64,000 bases of DNA, taken from NCBI GenBank assembly GCA_937976375.1, contig CALJRU010000063.1:1-64000 (forward strand), written 5' to 3'. Both the position numbers and the translations under genes were made by a program. The stretch comes from an uncultured Peptococcaceae bacterium. GTDB taxonomy: Bacteria; Bacillota; Peptococcia; Peptococcales; Peptococcaceae. The notes under the pieces were generated by a model. The model was not told the origin of the DNA. It ran no database searches and was given only the letters and a program-made list of their open reading frames with translations. Below, piece after piece: positions 1-8,417 of this stretch (positions are counted from its first letter, which is position 1; the number at the start of each line of letters is the position of its first letter).

Positions 1-2
1 CA

Positions 3-287
3 AAGAACGAGAAAACCGTTACCCGGCATCTGTGGAGTGATTATGTAGAAATGGCAGAAGATGCCAGACATACACACAAATACAAAGAGCTGTACAAGCA
101 ACGGCAGGAAAAGATAGAGCGCGTCTTTGCAGATGCAAAAGAAAAGCATGGGATGCGCTATACACCATATAGAGGCTTGGCCCAAGTGACAAACTGGGTG
201 AAGCTTAAATATGCTGCAATGAATTTGAAGAAACTGGCAATGTGGAAATGGAAGAATACACATGGAACGCCAGTGGCAGCTATCTGA
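3..287 (+). mobile_element. C-terminal part of an IS1182-type transposase, cut by window edge
   Basis: The reading frame is open from base 3, so the gene begins outside the window; the ATG at 51 is internal. The visible 94 residues carry the family's typical end: RHLWSDYVEMAEDARHT, then ERVFADAKEKHGMRYT and a terminal stretch with KYAAMNLKKLA. In this DDE transposase family the E of the ERVFADAKE segment is the usual catalytic glutamate (family knowledge). The stop codon at 285-287 lies inside a terminator-like hairpin. Whether the element is intact cannot be judged because its left part is missing. Confidence 0.85.
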
Positions 288-309
288 GGGAAGATAGCTG
301 CTATTTTTC
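276..309 (+). terminator. Intrinsic terminator at transposase stop
   Basis: A 10-bp perfect stem (276-285 with 292-301) with a 6-nt loop is followed by TATTTTTC. It overlaps the transposase stop codon. Confidence 0.75.
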
Positions 310-322
310 AGAATAGATGAGA

Positions 323-405
323 AAACCCTATTTTGGCAAAAATGCCAAAATAGGGTTTATCTACAGTCTGAAAGCAGGCACTCTTATTATAAGAGTGCCT
401 GCTTT
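323..405. repeat. Two strong hairpins beyond the transposase
   Basis: 323-338 pairs perfectly with 343-358 (16 bp, AAAA loop). 371-385 pairs perfectly with 391-405 (15 bp). They may be the right-end structures of the insertion sequence or terminators insulating the MarR gene. The element's exact right end and target duplication cannot be seen without its left end. Confidence 0.6.
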
Positions 406-465
406 GTTTCCATATTCATTTTCCTTATAAAAACATACTTTTATCATTTTTTACATGATTTGTTG

Positions 466-471
466 TATAAT
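466..471 (+). promoter_or_regulatory. -10 box of marR-type gene
   Basis: TATAAT lies 35 bp before the MarR start, in an AT-rich stretch. No good -35 hexamer is present at the right distance, so the promoter may need an activator or rely on context. Confidence 0.45.
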
Positions 472-505
472 ACTACTGTCATACTTGAAAGGAGCGTCAC
501 ACGTT

Positions 506-985
506 ATGGATGCGAATATCATGGAAAAACACAAAATATTTGAAACGCAACGCGCGCCAGGATTTCTATTTGACGCATTGAGCAAAGCTTATAGCGTGCG
601 AACGAATAAAGTCATCAAACCATTTAATTTAACTGCAACAGAATGGCCGGTCTTAGACCAAATTTATTTGCATAAAGGCATCAATCAAAAAGAATTGGCA
701 CAATACTGTTTAAAAGATCCATCCACCATTGTCAAAACTCTTGATCATTTAGAGAAAAAGGGACTCATTGTCAGACAGCCTGATGAAAAGGACCGACGCG
801 CATTTAAAATAATCATTACAGAAAAAGGTATTTCTTGCCGCCAAGAAGCTTACCAAGCCACTCGTGAGCTTTTTGAAAAAGTCACTGAAACGCTCAGTCA
901 AAATGATATCGATCAACTCTATGATATTTGTATTCGTATTTTCATAGCTCTCCAAGAGCTCGATCAACAAAAAAATCCTCATTGA
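506..985 (+). CDS. MarR family transcriptional regulator
   Basis: A 159-residue winged-helix regulator. The start at 506 is chosen over an upstream ATG at 455 because AAAGGAG sits just before it. The pattern NLTATEWPVLDQIYLHKGINQKELA then a DPSTIVKTLDHLEKKGL recognition helix and the wing DEKDRRAFKI is typical of MarR. These proteins bind DNA as dimers and release it on binding small phenolic or other ligands, often controlling an adjacent gene. Here it is convergent with the methionine operon and has the IS element behind it, so no target is obvious; self-regulation is an inference. Confidence 0.9.
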   Translation: MDANIMEKHKIFETQRAPGFLFDALSKAYSVRTNKVIKPFNLTATEWPVLDQIYLHKGINQKELAQYCLKDPSTIVKTLDHLEKKGLIVRQPDEKDRRAFKIIITEKGISCRQEAYQATRELFEKVTETLSQNDIDQLYDICIRIFIALQELDQQKNPH

Positions 986-1010
986 TTTTACGATCAATGA
1001 GGATTTTTTT
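975..1010. terminator. Bidirectional terminator between marR-type gene and metQ
   Basis: Perfect 12-bp stem (975-986 / 993-1004), 6-nt loop, A-run on the left and T-run on the right, so it can serve both convergent genes. Confidence 0.85.
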
Positions 1011-1017
1011 ACTTTGA

Positions 1018-1914
1018 TTATTCAGCTTGTGCACTGCTTGCGCTGGTGATTGGCAGAACGGCGCCTTCAAAGTGATCGGTGATGAACTGTTTGCATTCAT
1101 CGGAGGTGAGCACTTTAACGATGACTTTTGTCTTTTCGCTGTTTTCATCGCCTTCACGAACAGCAACAACGTTTGCATAGGTTTGTGCAGCAACACTGTC
1201 GGCAGCTTCTACAACGAGTGCATCGCTGAAGTTGAGGCCTGCATCGAGTGCGTAGTTACCGTTGATGACGCCCAGGGCAACATCAGGCAGGGAACGTGGA
1301 ATCTGTGCTGCTTCGAGCTCAACGATTTCCAGGTTCTTTGGATTTTCTTCGATGTCCATCTTAGTCGCAGTGATGTCAACACCATCTTTCAAGGTGATCA
1401 AGCCATTTTCCTGAAGCAAGAGCAACGCACGTGCTTCATTGGTGGTGTCATTAGGTACGGCAACTTTTGCACCGTCCGGAATAGAATCCAAGTTGGTCAG
1501 ACTGTCAGAGAAAATGCCCATTGGTTCATAATGAACGTCGCATGCCGCAACCAAGTGGGTGCCATTTTCTTCGTTGAAGTTGTCCAGATATGGACCATGC
1601 TGGAAGTAGTTGGCATCGAGGTCACCAGCTTCCAGCGCGTTGTTTGGCTGTACATAGTCGGTGAACTCGACAACATTCAAGGTGTAGCCTTCTTTTTCGA
1701 ATGCATCGGCCATTGCGTTCAGAATAACGGCATGTGGAGATGGAGATGCACCAATGGTGATGGTCTTGTCGTCAGAAGAACTGCTTTCTGCAGAACTGCT
1801 TGCAGCAGAAGAAGCATTGCTTGATGAGGTGCTGTTTCCACCACCGCAACCTGAGAGCAAGCCGATTGCGAGCGTAGCAACAAGCGCTGTTGCAATCCAT
1901 TTTTTGTTTTTCAT
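1018..1914 (-). CDS. metQ: Methionine ABC transporter substrate-binding lipoprotein
   Basis: NlpA/MetQ family protein of about 298 residues. It has a lipoprotein signal with lipobox LLSGC, then a Ser-rich linker, then the MetQ core: TITIGASPSPHAVIL, FTDYVQPNNALEAGDLDANYFQH, VPNDTTNEARALLLLQENGLI and VINGNYALDAGL. It captures methionine (often D- and L-) outside the membrane for MetNI. The second ATG (1914) is preferred because AGGAG lies 7 nt before it. It is the last gene of metY-metA-metN-metI-metQ and ends at a strong terminator. It is paralogous to the gene at 6299-7150, from which it differs by a short C-terminal tail after GAVLPI. Confidence 0.93.
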   Translation of the reverse strand: MKNKKWIATALVATLAIGLLSGCGGGNSTSSSNASSAASSSAESSSSDDKTITIGASPSPHAVILNAMADAFEKEGYTLNVVEFTDYVQPNNALEAGDLDANYFQHGPYLDNFNEENGTHLVAACDVHYEPMGIFSDSLTNLDSIPDGAKVAVPNDTTNEARALLLLQENGLITLKDGVDITATKMDIEENPKNLEIVELEAAQIPRSLPDVALGVINGNYALDAGLNFSDALVVEAADSVAAQTYANVVAVREGDENSEKTKVIVKVLTSDECKQFITDHFEGAVLPITSASSAQAE

Positions 1915-1949
1915 TTTCATTCTCCTTGTCTTTTTTGAACTTTTTTATT

Positions 1950-2615
1950 TTAGTCATTGATGCGCTTATCCGAGCGTTTGGCTATGCGAGAGCCTACAGA
2001 CTGGATAATTTGCACCAAGATAACTAACAGCACAACAGTGATCAACATGGTTCCTGTATCGTAACGGTTGTAGCCATATCGAATGGCGATATCCCCGAGA
2101 CCACCACCGCCGATAAAGCCTGCCATTGCTGAATAGCCAAGAATGGTCGTAGCGCTGACCAATGCGCCGTTCAGCAGTGATGGTTTTGATTCTGGCAACA
2201 ATACTTTGGCGATGATCTGCGTATTTGATGCCCCCATAGATTGCGCAGCTTCGATCACACCATGGTCAATTTCCAGCAAAGATTGCTCCACCATACGCGC
2301 CACAAATGGTGCTGCCGAGACAACCAGTGCAACAATCGCCGCTCTGGTACCAATGGTGGTGCCAACAATCATTCGTGTCAATGGCTGAATGGTGATCATC
2401 ATAATGAGGAACGGTACGGAACGCAGAATGTTAACAATGCCGCCAACAAGCCAATTGAGACTGCTCATTGGATGAATGCCATTTTTATCACTGATTACAA
2501 GAAATACACCGAGTGGTATCCCAATGATATAAGAAATCACTGTAATAGCCACTGTCATATAAATACTCTCAATGGTCCCTTCCACAAGCATTTGTATCAT
2601 CTGTGAATCAAACAT
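1950..2615 (-). CDS. metI: Methionine ABC transporter permease
   Basis: 221-residue MetI-type permease of the BPD/LolC-like ABC fold with five predicted membrane spans. The cytoplasmic coupling loop (EAAQSMGASNTQIIAKVLLPESKP) carries the EAA motif that docks on MetN. The start codon lies inside the end of metN (8-bp overlap), with AGGAGGTGG placed within the metN coding sequence, so translation is probably coupled. It forms the channel with MetN and MetQ for methionine import. Confidence 0.95.
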   Translation of the reverse strand: MFDSQMIQMLVEGTIESIYMTVAITVISYIIGIPLGVFLVISDKNGIHPMSSLNWLVGGIVNILRSVPFLIMMITIQPLTRMIVGTTIGTRAAIVALVVSAAPFVARMVEQSLLEIDHGVIEAAQSMGASNTQIIAKVLLPESKPSLLNGALVSATTILGYSAMAGFIGGGGLGDIAIRYGYNRYDTGTMLITVVLLVILVQIIQSVGSRIAKRSDKRIND

Positions 2616-3627
2616 CCTGGCCCACCTCCTCTACTGCGATCTCACGATCTTTCAAATACCGTGAAACGCGTTCTGATTCAATCACATCGCTCACCTGAAT
2701 GACCATGTCGCCATAGGTGTCCCCTTCGATGGAACGCAAATTGGCATGAATGATGTTGACAGGAATGCGCAAATCCAAAATCATCTGGCCGATGATTGGC
2801 TCCAGCGCATGGCTGCCATTATAGACTACGCGCAAGAAGCGCCCTTCACCTGGTCGATAGCTGACTGGATCTTCATTTTCTCGATATACAAGCTGGCGTG
2901 TGGCATCGGTCTTTGGATGTGTAAAAATATCCTGTACGGTGCCAACTTCAACAATGCGATGATTGGCAATAACTGCGACGCGCTGGCATACTTCTTCAAC
3001 AACGCTCATTTCATGAGTAATGATGACAACTGTGATGCCCATTTCTTGATTGAGCTTGCGCAAAAGCTGCAAAATTGACGCCGTGGTCTGTGGGTCCAAA
3101 GCAGAGGTGGCTTCGTCACACAGAAGCACCTTCGGATTGGTCGCCAGAGCACGCGCAATGGCAACACGCTGTTTCTGCCCGCCAGAAAGCTGAACCGGGT
3201 AAGCATTGGCACGTTCTGCCAAACCAACCACTTCCAAAAGTTCCTTAGCCCGCGCCTCTGCTTCCGCCTTTTTCACACCGGCAAGTTCCAGTGGGAAGCA
3301 TACGTTCTCTAAGGCTGTACGCTGCATGAGCAGATTGAACTGCTGGAAGATCATGCCCATTTGCTGACGTACCTGACGCAGCTCTTTATTAGATAAGGTT
3401 CCTAAATCCTGTCCGTCAAACACAACACTTCCGGACGTCGGCTTTTCTAAGAAGTTGATGCAGCGAACCAAAGTGCTTTTCCCGGCGCCGGAAAGCCCAA
3501 TGATTCCAAAAAATTCGCCTTCTTTGATACCAAGATTGATGCCTTCAAGCGCAATCACATCTCGGCCTTTGATTTTAAAGACCTTATGCAGGTCTCGAAT
3601 TTGAATGAGGTCTTTCGCCTCTTGCAT
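2608..3627 (-). CDS. metN: Methionine ABC transporter ATP-binding protein
   Basis: 339-residue ABC ATPase with Walker A GLSGAGKST, Q-loop GMIFQQFNLL, signature LSGGQKQR, Walker B VLLCDEATSALD and switch histidine in ITHEM. The C-terminal roughly 90 residues form the NIL/ACT-like domain that, in E. coli MetN, binds methionine and trans-inhibits transport. The ATG at 3627, behind GGAGAGG, is chosen; a TTG at 3648 overlapping the metA stop is possible but less likely. It powers MetI. Confidence 0.95.
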   Translation of the reverse strand: MQEAKDLIQIRDLHKVFKIKGRDVIALEGINLGIKEGEFFGIIGLSGAGKSTLVRCINFLEKPTSGSVVFDGQDLGTLSNKELRQVRQQMGMIFQQFNLLMQRTALENVCFPLELAGVKKAEAEARAKELLEVVGLAERANAYPVQLSGGQKQRVAIARALATNPKVLLCDEATSALDPQTTASILQLLRKLNQEMGITVVIITHEMSVVEEVCQRVAVIANHRIVEVGTVQDIFTHPKTDATRQLVYRENEDPVSYRPGEGRFLRVVYNGSHALEPIIGQMILDLRIPVNIIHANLRSIEGDTYGDMVIQVSDVIESERVSRYLKDREIAVEEVGQDV

Positions 3628-3644
3628 AGATGTCCTCTCCTCTT

Positions 3645-4580
3645 TCAACGGCGCGGCTTACGTGGCGTAAGATCGCGCAGGTCATATGGGGTACCAGGAT
3701 AAACGATGTGGTTCATCCAATTTGAAAAAAGCAGGTTCGCATGACCTCTCCAGCGCACGATCGGCGCCAGATTTGGATCATCTCCTGGAAAATAATTATG
3801 TGGAAACGGCACATTATCGAGGCCCTTCTTCACATCGCGTTCATATTCTTCCGCCAATGTTAACGGATCATATTCGATATGTCCAGAGGAAAAATAATGA
3901 CGCTGATCAATGGTTGTGGTCAAAAGTGGTCCCGCTTCGTCACTCTGAGCAAGCACCTTCAAATCTGGACAAGCCACGATATCCGCCGCTCTGTTCTCGG
4001 TATGGCGAGAATGTGGACAATAGAACACATCATCAAAACCACGGGTAATATCACGATCACGAATCAAGCGATGTGGGAAAACGCCAAATAACTTTTCTTC
4101 CAAAATGTACTTAGGAATGCCATAGTAGTAATAAAATGCAGCCTGACTGGCCCAACAGATAAAAAAGGTCGAATACACATTGGTGTTGCAAAAGTCAAAG
4201 ACCTCGCACAATTCTTCCCAATAATCCACCTGTTCAAAATCCAACATTTCCACCGGTGCGCCGGTGACAATAAATCCATCATAGCGACGTTCTTTCACTT
4301 CACTGAATGGATGATAGAATTTGAGCAAATGATCCTGCGGTGTATTTTTACTCTTATGATTGGTCGGCATGATCAGATCAATTTCTACTTGAAGCGGGGT
4401 ATTCCCAATCAAACGAAGAAACTGGGTTTCCGTAGCAATTTTTTTCGGCATAAGGTTGAATAGCCCGATGTGCAGAGGACGAATGTCCTGGGTTCGAGCA
4501 CGCTCCTCATGCATGACAGGAATGAATTCCTGTTTGAGGGTCTCGGTTGCAGGGAGATCCTTAGGTATGATAACAGGCAT
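3645..4580 (-). CDS. metA: Homoserine O-acetyltransferase (MetA type)
   Basis: 311-residue member of the MetA family (class I glutamine-amidotransferase-like fold), which acylates homoserine as the first step of methionine synthesis. Catalytic Cys142 is in FFICWASQA and the His234/Glu236 pair is in SSGHIEYD. Residue 111 is Glu in TGAPVE; in this family Glu at 111 goes with acetyl-CoA and Gly with succinyl-CoA, so the product should be O-acetylhomoserine, matching the neighbouring O-acetylhomoserine sulfhydrylase. AAGGAGG precedes the ATG. A hairpin lies between it and metY upstream. Confidence 0.94.
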   Translation of the reverse strand: MPVIIPKDLPATETLKQEFIPVMHEERARTQDIRPLHIGLFNLMPKKIATETQFLRLIGNTPLQVEIDLIMPTNHKSKNTPQDHLLKFYHPFSEVKERRYDGFIVTGAPVEMLDFEQVDYWEELCEVFDFCNTNVYSTFFICWASQAAFYYYYGIPKYILEEKLFGVFPHRLIRDRDITRGFDDVFYCPHSRHTENRAADIVACPDLKVLAQSDEAGPLLTTTIDQRHYFSSGHIEYDPLTLAEEYERDVKKGLDNVPFPHNYFPGDDPNLAPIVRWRGHANLLFSNWMNHIVYPGTPYDLRDLTPRKPRR

Positions 4581-4613
4581 GCGCGTCCTCCTTTACTTTC
4601 ACACTAAAACAAT

Positions 4614-4642
4614 GATGGGCTGTCCATCAAGACAGCCCCATC
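4614..4642 (-). terminator. Hairpin between metY and metA
   Basis: GATGGGCTGTC (4614-4624) pairs with 4631-4642 with one bulge and a 6-nt loop. On the minus strand it is followed by ATCATTGTTTT. It may reduce read-through from metY or protect the mRNA end. Confidence 0.5.
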
Positions 4643-4659
4643 TATCGAGAAAGCAAGAA

Positions 4660-5949
4660 TTAGAGCTGTGCGAGTGCCTGATCAATATCAGCGAGGATGT
4701 CATTGATGTCTTCAATACCAACGCTGAAACGAATCAGGTTTGGACGTACGCCAGCCTTTACAAGTGCTTCATCATCAAGCTGACGGTGTGTGGTGCTTGC
4801 TGGGTGCAGCATATGGCTGCGCAAATCACCAACGTGAGTAACCAATGTGGTCAGTTTTACGCTGTCGATGACTTTCTTTGCAGCTGCACTGCCACCTTTA
4901 GGGCCAAACGCAACAACACCGGAGCAGCCTTTTGGCAGGTATTTCTGAGCAAGTTCATAGTTTGGATCGCTCTTCAGGCCTGGATAGCTGACCCATTCTA
5001 CCTTGTCATGCGCAGCCAGATACTCAGCAACAGCCAAGGCATTTTCACTATGGCGCTGCATACGTACAGCCAATGTTTCGCAGCCGAGGTTGATCAAGAA
5101 AGCGTTAAATGGTGACATGGTTGCACCGATATCACGCAGCAAACCAGCGCGTGCTTTTGCAATATAAGCGGCATTGCCAAATGCTTCAGTGTAAACAAGA
5201 CCATGATAGTCTGGGTCCGGAGTGGTCAGTTCAGGATATTTGCCATTGTCCCAATTGAAGTTCCCGCCATCAACAACAACGCCGCCAACGCAGGTAGCGT
5301 GGCCATCAAGATACTTGGTGGCAGAATGCACAACAATATTTGCGCCAAATTCGATTGGACGGCAAAGATAAGGTGTTGGGAAGGTGTTGTCAACGATCAG
5401 TGGTACATCCGCCCATTTTGCCAAAGTGGTCATCTTATCCAAATCGAGCACATCGAGCGCTGGGTTGCCAAGCATTTCGCTAAAAATGCAGCGGGTTTCT
5501 GGACGAATATAGTTCTTCATTTCATCCAAAGAAAGCGTTGGCTCAATGAAAGTAACTTCAATGCCCATACGTGGCAGCACACTGCCAAGCAAGGTGTGCG
5601 TTCCGCCATACAAGTTGCTCAGTGCCAAAACATGCTGACCAGCACGGGTGATGTTAATGATGGAGAAAAGTGTTGCCGCCTGACCGGAGGAAGTGGTCAA
5701 TGCACCAACGCCGCCTTCCATCAGTGCAATTTTTTCTTCCAGCCATGACAGGGAAGGGTTACCAAGGCGTGTATACATTGGTGTGCCAACTTTCAGGTCA
5801 AACACATCTGCCAGATCGTCAGCCTTATCATATTTAAAGGTAGTAGATTGTACGATCGGCATGGTGCGGCATTCCGCATTGCCAGGAATGTAGCCGCCTT
5901 GAATACACTGGGTAGCCACAGAAGTATTTTTCAGTTCTTCATTGTTCAT
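4660..5949 (-). CDS. metY: O-acetylhomoserine sulfhydrylase (PLP-dependent)
   Basis: 429-residue Cys/Met-metabolism PLP enzyme of the O-acetylhomoserine (thiol)-lyase branch. Visible signatures are SGQAATLFSIINI, VDNTFPTPYLCRP, the PLP-lysine segment VVHSATKYLDGH and the C-terminal THVGDLRSHMLHPASTTHRQL. It joins O-acetylhomoserine with sulfide to give homocysteine. The ATG at 5949 has AAGGA in front; an upstream in-frame ATG lacks a site. It is first in the operon and lies directly behind an S-box riboswitch, so it should be shut off when SAM is high. Confidence 0.93.
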   Translation of the reverse strand: MNNEELKNTSVATQCIQGGYIPGNAECRTMPIVQSTTFKYDKADDLADVFDLKVGTPMYTRLGNPSLSWLEEKIALMEGGVGALTTSSGQAATLFSIINITRAGQHVLALSNLYGGTHTLLGSVLPRMGIEVTFIEPTLSLDEMKNYIRPETRCIFSEMLGNPALDVLDLDKMTTLAKWADVPLIVDNTFPTPYLCRPIEFGANIVVHSATKYLDGHATCVGGVVVDGGNFNWDNGKYPELTTPDPDYHGLVYTEAFGNAAYIAKARAGLLRDIGATMSPFNAFLINLGCETLAVRMQRHSENALAVAEYLAAHDKVEWVSYPGLKSDPNYELAQKYLPKGCSGVVAFGPKGGSAAAKKVIDSVKLTTLVTHVGDLRSHMLHPASTTHRQLDDEALVKAGVRPNLIRFSVGIEDINDILADIDQALAQL

Positions 5950-5984
5950 TGATATTCCTTCTTTCAAAAAATTACACATATAAA

Positions 5985-6126
5985 CAAAAGCACCATTCCC
6001 GGCAGGAAATGGTGTACGTTATCGATCACTTATCTGCCAGACGTTGTCTGCTGGATTTAGCACATTACCTTTAGAGGCTGTTGCCGGGCTTCACTGGGCC
6101 AGTTCCCTCCGCCGCTCTTGATAAAT
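5985..6126 (-). promoter_or_regulatory. SAM-I (S-box) riboswitch controlling metY-metA-metNIQ
   Basis: Read on the minus strand it shows the S-box core: ATCAAGAG, GGAGGGAACTGGCCC, then GAAGCCCGGCAAC, followed by the variable P3/P4 arms. The distal half is a terminator, CACCATTTCC-TGCC-GGGAATGGTG, followed by CTTTTGTTT. SAM binding should favour termination. A near copy lies at 7232-7374. Confidence 0.95.
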
Positions 6127-6144
6127 GTTATTCTGTTAAGTAGC

Positions 6145-6173
6145 ATTATAGATAATATTTCGACAAAAGTAAA
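6145..6173 (-). promoter_or_regulatory. Sigma-A type promoter of metY operon
   Basis: Minus strand TTTACT (6168-6173), 17-bp spacer, TATAAT (6145-6150), placed just upstream of the S-box leader. Confidence 0.8.
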
Positions 6174-6252
6174 GGGATTTCACGGAAAATCGAATAAGCG
6201 GTGCTTATTTCTAAAAACGCCTCACAATAACACCTCGATCTGCTCAGCGCAT

Positions 6253-6286
6253 CTTTTTTCAGCCCCGATAAAACGGGGCTGAAAAA
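6253..6286 (-). terminator. Terminator after second metQ
   Basis: TTTTTCAGCCCCG pairs with CGGGGCTGAAAAA around a short loop, with T-rich flanks in both directions. Confidence 0.85.
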
Positions 6287-6298
6287 TTGCACAGCTCC

Positions 6299-7150
6299 TT
6301 AGATTGGAAGAACAGCACCATTGAAACTGTCCTGAATATATTGTTTGGTTTCGTCAGAAGTCAAAATCTTAACGATCACCTTTGTCTTCTCCGTATTTTC
6401 TTCGCCAGCACGCACCGCGATGACATTTGCATAAGTCTGCGCTGTTGTGCTGTCAGAACTTTCGATGAGCAGCGCATCATCCAAATTCAAACCTGCATCG
6501 AGCGCATAGTTACCATTGACAATGGCAAGGTCTGTATCTTTAATGGCACGTGGAATTTGCGCTGCATCCATTTCAACGAACTCCAGATTATGAGGATTAT
6601 CCTCAATATCCATGACTGTTGCTTTGATATCCACACCATCTTTAAGCTTAATAAATCCGTTTTCCTGCAAAAGAAGCAAGGCACGCGCTTCGTTGGTGGT
6701 GTCATTCGGCACAGCGATCGTAGCACCATCAGGAATGCTGTCAAGATTGGTCAGTTTCTCAGAAAAGATTGCCATTGGAATATAGAGATTGGCGCCCACG
6801 CTAACAATGTCGGTGCCGTTTTCTTCATTAAAGTTATCCAGGTATGGCTGATGCTGGAAATAATTGGCATCCAAGTCGCCAGCTTCCAGTGCATTGTTTG
6901 GCTGAACATAATCGGTAAACTCAACCACCTTAAGCTCATACCCTTCTTTTTCAAACTGATCGGCAAGGTGGTTCAAAATGACAGCATGTGGTGTCACAGA
7001 TGCCCCAATGGTAATCACCTTATCGTCAGATGACGCACTGCTTTCCGCTGCACTGCTCCCTGTGCTGTTGTTATTGCCGCCGCATCCTGCGAACAAACCT
7101 ACGGCAAGCGTCGCCACCAAAGCGGTGGCAATCCATTTTTTGAATTTCAT
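6299..7150 (-). CDS. metQ: Second methionine-binding lipoprotein, MetQ paralogue
   Basis: 283-residue NlpA/MetQ protein with lipobox LFAGC and the same core as the gene at 1018-1914 (FTDYVQPNNALEAGDLDANYFQH, VPNDTTNEARALLLLQENGF). It ends directly at GAVLPI. The third of three consecutive ATGs (7150) has the best spacing to AGGAG. It is a one-gene unit with its own promoter, S-box leader and terminator, so it can supply extra binding protein to the single MetNI under methionine shortage. Ligand preference may differ from MetQ1. Confidence 0.92.
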   Translation of the reverse strand: MKFKKWIATALVATLAVGLFAGCGGNNNSTGSSAAESSASSDDKVITIGASVTPHAVILNHLADQFEKEGYELKVVEFTDYVQPNNALEAGDLDANYFQHQPYLDNFNEENGTDIVSVGANLYIPMAIFSEKLTNLDSIPDGATIAVPNDTTNEARALLLLQENGFIKLKDGVDIKATVMDIEDNPHNLEFVEMDAAQIPRAIKDTDLAIVNGNYALDAGLNLDDALLIESSDSTTAQTYANVIAVRAGEENTEKTKVIVKILTSDETKQYIQDSFNGAVLPI

Positions 7151-7231
7151 CATCATTCTCCTATCTTTTTTAAATTTGTCGTGGTAAATGGCCACTCCCA
7201 CAACAGGCAACAAAACAACAACACCAAGGTA

Positions 7232-7374
7232 TAAAAAAGCACCATTTCCGGCAGGAAATGGTGTACGCTATCGATCACTTATCTGCCAGACGTTGTCTGC
7301 TGGATTTAGCACATTACCCTCAAAGGCTGTTGCCGGGCTTCTCTGGGCCAGTTCCCTCCGCCGCTCTTGATAAA
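7232..7374 (-). promoter_or_regulatory. SAM-I (S-box) riboswitch of second metQ
   Basis: It has the same elements as the leader at 5985-6126 and differs at only a handful of positions over about 140 nt. The terminator stem CACCATTTCC-TGCC-GGAAATGGTG is followed by CTTTTTTATA. The two leaders must descend from a recent duplication or be kept alike by conversion. Confidence 0.95.
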
Positions 7375-7392
7375 TGTTATTTTGTTAGATGC

Positions 7393-7421
7393 ATTATACA
7401 TAGTATTCCTAGGGAAGTAAA
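7393..7421 (-). promoter_or_regulatory. Promoter of second metQ
   Basis: Minus strand TTTACT (7416-7421), 17-bp spacer, TATAAT (7393-7398). It is the same hexamer pair and spacing as the metY promoter. Confidence 0.8.
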
Positions 7422-7469
7422 GGAGAATTTTCCTTTCAAATGATAAATGCCGCTTATTTTTTATATAAA

Positions 7470-7507
7470 AAGCAGGTGGACAACTTTCTGTACGGTCATC
7501 CGCCTGC
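7470..7507 (-). terminator. Terminator after GT8 gene
   Basis: On the minus strand GCAGGCGGATGAC pairs with GTTGTCCACCTGC (imperfect), followed by TTTTTATATAAAAAAT. Confidence 0.65.
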
Positions 7508-7520
7508 CAATAATTTCACT

Positions 7521-8351
7521 TCAAACGCCTAACAAAGCAGCCACTTCATGACGTGTCAACTGTTGATAATGTTTATACAAAATTCCAAAACGATAGCGAT
7601 AATTCGATTTCCAAGGCTTGGCTTTTCCACAGAAGTGCAGAATAGCCGTATTGCTCATCACCCAATCGGCATCCATGTGGCCGCCGCTGGTGAGATAGTA
7701 GCCATGATAATCCCGGTGGTCATAATTCCAAAGTGTATCTTCCACCGGCTGTACCTGTGTGCCAAACAGCTGATTGAGCAAATCCTGATCGGGCAGAATC
7801 AATTGTTTGCCATGAGCGGCAGTGAAATCAAAAAGCACCTGTGGTTCAATGGCGCGGCGTCCCGCTTTGCAATCAATCAGCAGCACACCAGAATTGAAAT
7901 AATCGTGCTCCACATTCAGCCGCACACGATTCACACTCGATACCAATTCGGTTTTGCCAGTATGCGCCGCCGCTGCAAAAAGACAACCACCAAGCTCGGT
8001 CTCCCATAATGGGCGTAGTGGATTGATGACCAAAATATCCGGATCAAGATAGAGTACACGCTCCACATCAGCTGGTAAAAGATGTGGAGCCAGCATGCGA
8101 TAATACATTTCCTGCGGATACTGCTTGCTTACCGGTGCATGTGCAAACAAGGTTTCATCAACAGTGATTGCCTTAAACTGCCAATCATACGCCTGACAGC
8201 GGCGTTCAATCGTTTCCAGATCCTCGTCCTGTAAGCCGCGGTGCATCAGATAGATGTCAAACGACTCGCCAGGATTGTTAAAACGGAGTGATGTCAACAC
8301 CACATGAAGCTGCGGCAAATAGTTTTTATCCAGGGTGAATAAAAGTTTCAT
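7521..8351 (-). CDS. Glycosyltransferase family 8 protein
   Basis: 276-residue GT8 enzyme of the LgtC/GatL-like retaining galactosyl/glucosyltransferases. Motifs are LLFTLDKNYLPQL at the N-terminus, the metal-binding DxD in VLYLDPDILVI, FNSGVLLIDC, LPDQDLLNQ and the C-terminal HFCGKAKPW. It moves a sugar from a UDP-sugar to an unknown acceptor, probably a cell-surface glycan. The start is placed at 8351 (MKLLFTLDK); the further upstream ATG lies within a strong hairpin. The gene follows ftsH but is separated from it by that hairpin. Confidence 0.88.
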   Translation of the reverse strand: MKLLFTLDKNYLPQLHVVLTSLRFNNPGESFDIYLMHRGLQDEDLETIERRCQAYDWQFKAITVDETLFAHAPVSKQYPQEMYYRMLAPHLLPADVERVLYLDPDILVINPLRPLWETELGGCLFAAAAHTGKTELVSSVNRVRLNVEHDYFNSGVLLIDCKAGRRAIEPQVLFDFTAAHGKQLILPDQDLLNQLFGTQVQPVEDTLWNYDHRDYHGYYLTSGGHMDADWVMSNTAILHFCGKAKPWKSNYRYRFGILYKHYQQLTRHEVAALLGV

Positions 8352-8367
8352 AGACTCCATAACATAC

Positions 8368-8399
8368 AGGCAGCAGGACATATGTGTGTCCTGCTGCCT
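8368..8399 (-). terminator. Hairpin between ftsH and GT8 gene
   Basis: Perfect 13-bp stem (8368-8380 / 8387-8399), 6-nt loop. There is no long T-run on the minus strand, so it may be a weak terminator or an mRNA stabiliser. Confidence 0.6.
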
Positions 8400-8417
8400 T
8401 CTTCACATCCCTTCAGA

